NCBI GenBank assembly: GCA_025057695.1
Contig: JANWVB010000032.1
Span: forward strand, 1 to 13,052
Source of the DNA: Patescibacteria group bacterium
Lineage (GTDB): Bacteria; Patescibacteriota; Microgenomatia; UBA8517
Reading direction: 5' to 3'
Length of the DNA stretch: 13,052 nucleotides
Part shown: positions 7,439-13,052 of the stretch, one piece after another
Layout: every line of letters starts with the position of its first letter
Numbering within the stretch: the stretch's first letter is position 1
Notes under the pieces: model-generated
Databases searched by the model: none
What the model saw: only the letters and a program-made list of their open reading frames with translations
Told to the model about the DNA's origin: nothing
Position numbers and translations under genes: made by a program

Positions 7439-8359
7439 TTAGTCCTGACTAAAATATAAAAATTTTTGATACATGTACGATCCTTTGATCGTGCGTTTCT
7501 CCCCTGTTTGCATTAGATCGCATAAATATGTGGCGGTATCTGACAATGCGCTAAATTTAATCCATTCGAATAACTCTGAATCTAATTCAAACTTTATATC
7601 TGATGAACTGTTGTATGCCTGTAAAAATGCTTCAACAACATCAAACCAAGGCTTTCCCGCTCCATCTGGAAAAGACCATTCCATCAAGCTATGCGCTACA
7701 TCTTTAATTCTTGGCCCCATGCAAGACCAGTCAAAATCTAATACGCCTGCCACTTTATCTTTCAAAAACAATACATTTCCGGGTCTGTAGTCATTTAAAA
7801 TAAGTGATTGTGCTTGTTTGCTGTTATGCGCAAACTTGTAATACTTTTCTGCTAAATCTACAAACATTTTTCCGTCATCGTAATACTTCGCAAATTCATC
7901 GCTACTTAATAAAACCCTACTTAATTCTGTAGTTACAGTTCTATCCCGCTGAATATCAAGGTTAATTTTAGATGAGACGTTGTGTATCAACGCCAAGGCT
8001 TTAGCCGCATTCTTGGTATGTTGCATAGAGGGTTTGGTGTCCTTTTGAATTTTAATATGCTGACCTTCTATGTAAGAGAACAACACAACTACCTTGCCGT
8101 TTTTAGTTGTGTACATCTTGCCATTGTTAGTACGCAAAACTCGCGCAACTGGAAGATTTAATTGATTTAATTTATCAAGCCAGGATAATTCAAAAATAAC
8201 ATCGCTTCCTAAATCGCGTTTACTTTCTCTAAGAACATACTTGTTATTATCCGTACCGATAACTTTATAGACACAGTTATCCGAACTTTCCCTTAATAAA
8301 ATGCATTCACGAGCTTGAATTTTGTAATTGTTATTTAAAAAAATGATGTAGTCTTGCAT
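7439..8359 (-). CDS. Aminoglycoside phosphotransferase-fold kinase (APH / homoserine kinase type II-like)
   Basis: 306 residues, a usual length for the family. These enzymes move a phosphate from ATP to a small-molecule hydroxyl. The N-lobe has the CVYKVIGTDNNKYVLRE strand pair (29-45), and VVVLFSYIEGQ (90-100) is the typical hinge. The catalytic loop is LILNDYRPGNVLF (186-198), giving D190 as catalytic base and N195 as metal ligand. VAGVLDFDWS (203-212) corresponds to the DFG segment with D208. The first position of the loop is Asn where most members have His-Gly-Asp, a change tolerated in some relatives. The substrate cannot be told from sequence, and resistance to aminoglycosides should not be assumed; homoserine, choline or a sugar are equally likely. 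It is divergent from the adhesin gene at 8785 and ends at TAA inside a small inverted repeat (7439-7450). Confidence 0.82.
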   Translation of the reverse strand: MQDYIIFLNNNYKIQARECILLRESSDNCVYKVIGTDNNKYVLRESKRDLGSDVIFELSWLDKLNQLNLPVARVLRTNNGKMYTTKNGKVVVLFSYIEGQHIKIQKDTKPSMQHTKNAAKALALIHNVSSKINLDIQRDRTVTTELSRVLLSSDEFAKYYDDGKMFVDLAEKYYKFAHNSKQAQSLILNDYRPGNVLFLKDKVAGVLDFDWSCMGPRIKDVAHSLMEWSFPDGAGKPWFDVVEAFLQAYNSSSDIKFELDSELFEWIKFSALSDTATYLCDLMQTGEKRTIKGSYMYQKFLYFSQD

Positions 8360-8362
8360 ATT

Positions 8363-8520
8363 TTATCGTGTCAAACGCTTCCACATAGTATAAGTTAAAT
8401 CAGACCAAGGCTCAAACTTGCGAGTGTGTGCCACCTTTCAGTGATTGTCGCATCTTGTTTATCTAAGCCTAAAAAGCTGTTGTATCTTTTACAGTTGTTT
8501 GGTCTTCGCTTTGTAGACAT
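8363..8520 (-). pseudogene. Possible small gene, frameshifted, directly upstream of the kinase
   Basis: An ATG at 8518-8520 opens 41 codons (MSTKRRPNNCKRYNSFLG, DKQDATITERWHT) ending TAA at 8395-8397. In the frame one base back, 23 codons from a GTG at 8432-8434 read VAHTRKFEPWSDLTYTMWKR and end with TAA at 8363-8365, three bases before the kinase ATG. The second piece has protein-like composition, rich in Trp, Tyr and Phe. The close coupling to the next gene suggests that the two pieces were once one short gene of about 50 residues. No family was recognised, and chance open frames are a real alternative. Confidence 0.25.
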
Positions 8521-8691
8521 TCTTTCTGCTTATTCCTAAGTACAGGGTGTATATCGCTTTAATCATTCCTTATCTTACAAGCTCAATTTTTCCTTTAACT
8601 CATATATGATGCGAGTTATACCAAAAGATAGGGGCTTCGAAATTACGCCAAAATCAAGTGCTAACAACAAAAGCTTTTGGTGTCAAAACTA

Positions 8692-8719
8692 TATTGACTG
8701 TTTTAGAAAATTGTATAAT
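8692..8719 (+). promoter_or_regulatory. Candidate promoter of the delta-60 repeat gene
   Basis: A perfect TATAAT at 8714-8719 lies about 65 bases before the ATG at 8785. The upstream match is TATTGA at 8692-8697 (16-base spacer), or TTGACT at 8694-8699 with a short 14-base spacer. It is the best promoter-like site in this gap. Confidence 0.4.
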
Positions 8720-8784
8720 CCTTAAATTAATCCAGTTTTCAAAAAAGCTAAACCCTCATTGAGGCAAAAGCTAGTGATTTGAAT

Positions 8785-11502
8785 ATGAAATTAAGTTCAA
8801 GAATTGCTTTTTTTTCATTTTTGGCTATCTGTGGCTCTTGCTTATTGATAACTCCCACCGCAATACTTGCAAATTATCAGATTGATACAAGTTTTTTAAT
8901 TACTGATAATTCTGTTCTTTCAATAGCTCAAGATGAAAATTACATTTATGTCGGAGGAGAGTTTAGACTCATTGGAAAACAAAAACACAATAATAATGTA
9001 ATCTACAATAAAACTACAAACACAATCGAAAATTTTAGCGATCACCCAAACGGCAAGGTGTTCGCTGTGGCGCCAGATGGCAATGGAGGCTGGTATGTTG
9101 GGGGACAATTCGACCAATTAGGAACACACAACATCAGCAACTTAGTTCATATTAAGCCAGACAAAACAATTAACCTAAACTGGACCCCAAACCCAAATGG
9201 CGCAGTTCGGGCTCTTTACTTTGATGGCACAAATTTGTATGTTGGTGGAGATTTCACCCAAATTGGCGGTCAAAACATAGCTCGACTGGCAAAATTAAAT
9301 GCAACTACAGGTATCCCAAATGCCTCGTGGAATCCCAACCCAGACAATTCGGTCAACAAAATCATAAAAGACGGATCCGACATCTATGTCTGTGGCACAT
9401 TTGCCAACATTGGAGGCTTAAACAGGCTTTCCCTTGTCAAACTTAACGACACAAACGGAAATGTAAACACATCTTGGAACCCCAATCCAAATTCAGTCGT
9501 ATACGATATAGCCGTCTCGAATTCGCATGTATATGCAGTCGGCAACTTTTCTACTATCGGAGCTACCACCCGTTACTATGCCGCAAAGCTTAATAAAACA
9601 AACGGTGGCGCAGATCCCACCTGGCACCCAAACGCAGATGCGGCTGTGAACACTATAGCCCTAAATTTATCAGAAGGCGAAATATATGTTGGAGGATATT
9701 TTACCGACATTGGCGGCAACAACATCAGTTATTTAGCAAAACTCAACGACACCAATGGTCAATCCAATCCCTCTTGGACATCCACCTTAATAAATGATTT
9801 AGTAAGAACAATCCATGTATCAGGAAACACCATTTATGTTGGAGGAGATTTTAACTCCCCCGCCGACGGCAGTTCATACATCACAGCGCTAAGCAAAAGC
9901 GATGCGACAAAATTGGCTAGCTGGAATTTTAATTTCTCGGACCGCGTAAACACGCTCGCCGAGCAAGGACAAGAAATATTCATAGGTGGACAATTTAGCA
10001 TCGCCGACGGGATAAGAAGGAATTACCTCGCAAGATTCTCCAAAAGCACTAGTCAGATCGACAATAATTGGAACCCCAATCCTAATAACTATGTAACCAC
10101 CATAGCCGTCGATAACAACGCTGTTTACGTTGGCGGAGCATTTAGTTCCATTGGAGGCTTATCTAGAGATCGTTTGGCGAAAATCAACAAAACCAACGGC
10201 AACGCGGACAGTGCTTGGGTAAGCGGCTTGTTAGAAGTAAACAACATTTATTCTATTTCCCTTTCAGATAACCACATCTACGTAGGCGGAGAATTAGATG
10301 TGCCTTTCAATTTAGCCAAGTTGCAAAAAACAAATGGTGCTTTGGCCTCCTGGTATCCATCTCCAGACGCTGGAGTCTACTCAGTATTCTACAAAAATGG
10401 CAACATTTACACAGGTGGGAATTTTACAACCATAGGTAGTCAATCCAGAAATCGCATTGCCAAATTAAATGATAATAATGGCAACGCTTTAGCATGGAAT
10501 CCATCTGCAAACAATTCTGTTCGCGCTATTTATCCAACTAACGATGGAGTTTTTGTTGGCGGAAGTTTTACAAACATAGGTGGACAATCCCGAAATCGCA
10601 TTGCTAAATTAAATGACACCAACGGAAACGCTGATCCCGCATGGAACATAAACCTCGACGACGATGTTCTTGCAATTGATGCGGATGAAAATTATATATA
10701 CTTTGGCGGCAATTTCACCACTGTTAACGGGAACAACATCCCATATATCGCAAAAGCGACCAAAGATAACGCCAGCATAGACGATAGCTTCGCCATAAAC
10801 CCCAACAACAATGTTCGAGCAATACTCATTGACACAAACAACGCTAACAAAATTTACATAGGAGGAAGTTTTACCGCTATCGGAACAAATAATTACATAT
10901 ACCACCTCAGCAAAATAACTTATACTCCACCAACTTCCAGCTCCACCAATGTCCCCCTACCAACCATTTCGGAAAACAAACCAGGACCAATCATATGCAA
11001 AGATACCAAACCATCTCAAGTTCCCGATCTTTTTCAAATAAACACCAAGGACACAACAGCCAAACTTCACTTCACTCCCGTAACTGATTCAGATTACTAC
11101 TACATAAGCTTCTCAGAAAAAGAAAGTGCCGAAGAACATGGAGCTTTAGTAAAGCTGTCTAGGCAAGGTGTTCAATCCTATGAAGTTTATTTCCTTAAAC
11201 CAAATACCACTTACTATTTCAAGGTAAGAAGCCAAAATGGATGCATGCCAGGGAATTGGAGTAGTATTATGAAAGCAAAAACAAATAGAAGGAATCAAAA
11301 ACAAACCACCAATTACTACAAGTACCAAAAGACAAATTTTAGGATAAGTCAGGTTAGAGGCATTAGGACAAATAGAATAAAAAATAACAGGCAAAGTTTG
11401 ATATATGATCAAGATTTAAAAAACTCTCAAAAATTTGCTTTTTTTCATCAAATCAAACATTTTTCTTTTGAGAACGAGACAATTTGGAAACATTTCATTT
11501 GA
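8785..11502 (+). CDS. Secreted delta-60 repeat (DUF5122) beta-propeller protein with fibronectin type III domain
   Basis: 905 residues from ATG 8785; a TTG at 8779 would add two. Residues 1-29 form a signal peptide (KLSSR, then a hydrophobic core, cleavage likely after AILA). Next come 14 repeats of about 48-50 residues, each with an IYVGGxF-type strand and most with a RLAKLNxTNG, then W-NPNP segment, up to about residue 712. This is the delta-60/DUF5122 pattern, in which each repeat forms a propeller blade; 14 would suit two seven-bladed propellers, which is inference. A Thr/Ser/Pro linker leads to a fibronectin type III domain at about 743-833 (PNTTYYFKVRSQNG). The last 70 residues are basic and unlike the rest. 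The frame one base forward reads KNKPPITTSTKRQILG then TAA at 11345-11347, so a frameshift near 11297-11301 may have altered the end. Probably a cell-surface binding protein. Confidence 0.85.
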   Translation: MKLSSRIAFFSFLAICGSCLLITPTAILANYQIDTSFLITDNSVLSIAQDENYIYVGGEFRLIGKQKHNNNVIYNKTTNTIENFSDHPNGKVFAVAPDGNGGWYVGGQFDQLGTHNISNLVHIKPDKTINLNWTPNPNGAVRALYFDGTNLYVGGDFTQIGGQNIARLAKLNATTGIPNASWNPNPDNSVNKIIKDGSDIYVCGTFANIGGLNRLSLVKLNDTNGNVNTSWNPNPNSVVYDIAVSNSHVYAVGNFSTIGATTRYYAAKLNKTNGGADPTWHPNADAAVNTIALNLSEGEIYVGGYFTDIGGNNISYLAKLNDTNGQSNPSWTSTLINDLVRTIHVSGNTIYVGGDFNSPADGSSYITALSKSDATKLASWNFNFSDRVNTLAEQGQEIFIGGQFSIADGIRRNYLARFSKSTSQIDNNWNPNPNNYVTTIAVDNNAVYVGGAFSSIGGLSRDRLAKINKTNGNADSAWVSGLLEVNNIYSISLSDNHIYVGGELDVPFNLAKLQKTNGALASWYPSPDAGVYSVFYKNGNIYTGGNFTTIGSQSRNRIAKLNDNNGNALAWNPSANNSVRAIYPTNDGVFVGGSFTNIGGQSRNRIAKLNDTNGNADPAWNINLDDDVLAIDADENYIYFGGNFTTVNGNNIPYIAKATKDNASIDDSFAINPNNNVRAILIDTNNANKIYIGGSFTAIGTNNYIYHLSKITYTPPTSSSTNVPLPTISENKPGPIICKDTKPSQVPDLFQINTKDTTAKLHFTPVTDSDYYYISFSEKESAEEHGALVKLSRQGVQSYEVYFLKPNTTYYFKVRSQNGCMPGNWSSIMKAKTNRRNQKQTTNYYKYQKTNFRISQVRGIRTNRIKNNRQSLIYDQDLKNSQKFAFFHQIKHFSFENETIWKHFI
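8944..10872 (+). repeat. Fourteen delta-60 repeat units
   Basis: The YVGGxF-type motif recurs at about 8944, 9088, 9232, 9379, 9526, 9679, 9829, 9973, 10120, 10273, 10402, 10546, 10693 and 10849, giving intervals of 129-156 bases. Units 11 and 12 share the near-identical stretch SRNRIAKLND, indicating recent duplication or conversion of that pair. Units 4 and 5 are the most degenerate (YVCGTF and YAVGNF). Confidence 0.85.
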
Positions 11503-11613
11503 TTTTTTTAAACTTTAATAAAAACTTTAGAATATAAATTAAACTGACTTTAGCAAAAATCCATATACAGTTTCCGCCTTCTAAAAATTTCAACTTGCAA
11601 TTTGCTAAAAACT

Positions 11614-12882
11614 TTACAAGCCAAATTCAGCTGGCAGATTATTCAGGATAAACTCTTGAGGTTTTTCAACAAAAATAATTCTTTTCCCTAGGGCTTGGGC
11701 AAAGCTAATCTCTAAAAGCGCTGAAGCACCAACATATCCCTCTGGATCGCAAACTATTAAAGCATCAGAATTAATAATAGAATTTAAATGATAACGCTCT
11801 AATTCCAGGGGAGATAAATTTTCTTCGCCGCTGAAAACAATAAATTCTTCATTAGGATTTTTAGGTTCAACAAACCTTAGACTAAGCACCTTGACGCTCA
11901 TCTTCTCGAGCTTTTTCTTTATTTCCAAAATATAACTTAGATGTTTCCTAAAACTGCCACTTAAGGTCACATATCTAAACTCTTGTCTTACAACGCCATT
12001 TATTAAATTAGAATCCGATGGAATAATTTCTTCAATATTGTATTTCTCGCATATTGCCTGAGCGACACCAGAAAATGCTCTTGCCCCGTGCATCCATTTT
12101 GGATTATCAGGCATTAAACTCTCAAGCTCCTCAATCGTTATTTTTTCATAAATTTCTTTGTTTTTGGTTTTATAGTCTTTTGCCTCAATCAAAAAGGGAT
12201 GATCATCGTCTTTGAACAAAACATTATTTTTGAGCGGATATTTAGCTAATTTCATATAGGTTAATTCCCCACCGGTCAAAAAAGCAATTTTAGGTTTATT
12301 ATCTAAATGTGGTATTTTGGCATTAATAAATTTTAAGATTTCATCTATGCTCACTTTAGATACCTTATCATTAATTTGAGGAAAATCGGTTAAAACATTA
12401 GCAACTCCTACATCTAAATTTTTTCTTTCAACTGCTTCATTGCCATACATTACAACAAGCTCAGTAGATGCTCCGCCGATGTTAATAAGTAAAACTGGTT
12501 CTTTTAAGTTACACCTTCCTATTAAGGCTTTTTCCAAATAAAAGTTTTCTAAATCTTGGCTGATAATGTTGAAATACAAACCTGTTCTTAAAAAGACTTC
12601 GTCCACAAAGGCAATTTTGGTTGAGGGCGCCAATTTTCTAAAAATTCCGGTGGCATAAATTTTTATCAAAGCGTTTTTGTTTTGATCCTTGATCGAATCT
12701 AAAAGCTCAAAAAGTTCTTTTTTAGATTCTGGCGAAATCCCTCCTTCGGGATCAAAATTTTCTTTGAAAAAGATAGAACGTTGCAACAATAGATTTAATT
12801 TCTTCCCTGAATATTTATAAACTTTAATAGTCGAGGAACCTACATCCAAAATAATTTTTTTCATATTTTTATTGCTAGACAT
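11614..12882 (-). CDS. Ppx/GppA-like phosphatase domain fused to a nucleoside 2-deoxyribosyltransferase-like domain
   Basis: 422 residues; MKKIILDVGSST at residue 7 is an equally good start (ATG at 12862-12864). Residues 7-300 follow the Ppx/GppA layout: ILDVGSSTIKVYK (phosphate-1), YATGIFRKLAP, ISQDLENFYLEKAL, LLINIGGASTELVVM (phosphate-2), FLTGGELTYM and a C-terminal HGARAFSGVAQAI. Family members hydrolyse polyphosphate or pppGpp. Asp of the usual DIGG is Asn134 here, so activity may be altered. Residues 303-422 resemble nucleoside 2-deoxyribosyltransferases: YVTLSGSFRKH, then SDALIVCDPEGYVGASALLE and ISFAQALGKRIIFVEKP, with E391 in the position of the family's catalytic Glu. The combination suggests a nucleotide-related sensor or enzyme, which is inference. 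It is convergent with the delta-60 gene. Base composition matches the neighbours. Confidence 0.8.
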   Translation of the reverse strand: MSSNKNMKKIILDVGSSTIKVYKYSGKKLNLLLQRSIFFKENFDPEGGISPESKKELFELLDSIKDQNKNALIKIYATGIFRKLAPSTKIAFVDEVFLRTGLYFNIISQDLENFYLEKALIGRCNLKEPVLLINIGGASTELVVMYGNEAVERKNLDVGVANVLTDFPQINDKVSKVSIDEILKFINAKIPHLDNKPKIAFLTGGELTYMKLAKYPLKNNVLFKDDDHPFLIEAKDYKTKNKEIYEKITIEELESLMPDNPKWMHGARAFSGVAQAICEKYNIEEIIPSDSNLINGVVRQEFRYVTLSGSFRKHLSYILEIKKKLEKMSVKVLSLRFVEPKNPNEEFIVFSGEENLSPLELERYHLNSIINSDALIVCDPEGYVGASALLEISFAQALGKRIIFVEKPQEFILNNLPAEFGL

Positions 12883-13052
12883 TTTTTAAAGCTTAATTTA
12901 TTTTTTGACTGCTAAAAGTTCTATCAGAAAACTTACATTCTAGACTTTAGAGCAAACTTAAAAATTACATAAATAGCGACTTAAATGCAACATTACAAAC
13001 CTATTTTCTATGTACATTAACAGGGTTTAACTCTTTGGATAGCCTGTATTTA
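12883..13052. other. Upstream region of the Ppx/GppA-like gene
   Basis: 170 AT-rich bases with no convincing reading frame, terminator or promoter. No Shine-Dalgarno precedes the ATG at 12880-12882. Confidence 0.4.

Larger units (their letters stand above)
8360..8784. other. 425-base intergenic region between divergent genes
   Basis: It holds a possible small frameshifted gene on the minus strand (8363-8520) abutting the kinase start, a promoter-like sequence for the plus-strand gene (8692-8719), and a perfect 12-base palindrome CAAAAGCTTTTG at 8668-8679 that could bind a dimeric regulator. Related CCAAAAG and CTTTTGG arms occur nearby. No RNA gene was recognised. Confidence 0.5.

Noticed and set aside
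7439..7450. Intrinsic terminator after the kinase gene
   Set aside because: TTTAGTCCTGACTAAA forms only a short AT-rich stem, with no run of T after it on the minus strand.
8800..8850. Lipoprotein signal for the delta-60 protein
   Set aside because: Cysteines are present in the hydrophobic core (FLAIC, GSC), but the position before Cys is not the small residue of a proper lipobox, so ordinary signal peptide cleavage is more likely.
11503..11613. Bidirectional terminator between the convergent delta-60 and Ppx/GppA-like genes
   Set aside because: The gap is AT-rich but no stem of useful length with a following T-run was found.
1..13052. Alternative genetic code with TGA as Gly or Trp
   Set aside because: The only in-frame TGA inside an otherwise coherent coding sequence is in the HEPN gene. 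About 1,800 codons of the two large surface genes have none, and hsdM ends with TGA in an ATGA overlap.

Overview
The window is AT-rich and most resembles the genome of an ultra-small Patescibacteria/CPR bacterium, perhaps of the Microgenomates group. This is an inference from gene content: a peptidase S74 fibre-like protein followed by a membrane-anchored LytR_C protein of a type common in CPR genomes, a large delta-60 repeat surface protein, and weak or absent Shine-Dalgarno sites. The standard bacterial code fits. The roughly 1,800 codons of the two large surface genes contain no in-frame TGA, and TAG, TAA and TGA all appear as terminators. No rRNA, tRNA, CRISPR array or insertion sequence was seen.

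Layout. Bases 1-3592 (+): the 3' 955 codons of a repeat-rich fibre/adhesin with an S74 auto-processing domain and an unusual C-terminal extension, then a LytR_C-domain membrane protein. Bases 3650-7158 (-): a decayed type I restriction-modification locus. In transcription order it holds hsdM (two amber codons and a 1-nt frameshift), an intact DUF3800 gene overlapping the hsdM stop by ATGA, a compact GC-rich multi-hairpin element with a promoter-like sequence on the opposite strand, a HEPN/AbiU2-like gene interrupted by one in-frame TGA, and only the C-terminal tail of hsdR. No hsdS is recognisable. Bases 7439-8359 (-): an aminoglycoside-phosphotransferase-fold kinase, preceded by what may be a frameshifted small gene. 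Bases 8785-11502 (+): a secreted protein with 14 delta-60 (beta-propeller) repeats and a fibronectin type III domain, with a possible frameshift at its C-terminus. Bases 11614-12882 (-): a Ppx/GppA-like domain fused to a nucleoside 2-deoxyribosyltransferase-like domain.

How the parts fit. The two plus-strand surface regions are probably cell-envelope or attachment functions. Between them lies an accessory defence island in decay, in which DUF3800 is the only gene still visibly intact. Points most worth a second look are the Ppx/GppA plus deoxyribosyltransferase fusion, the structured element at 4914-4982, the in-frame TGA of the HEPN gene, and the lectin-like domain placed after the S74 cleavage site.
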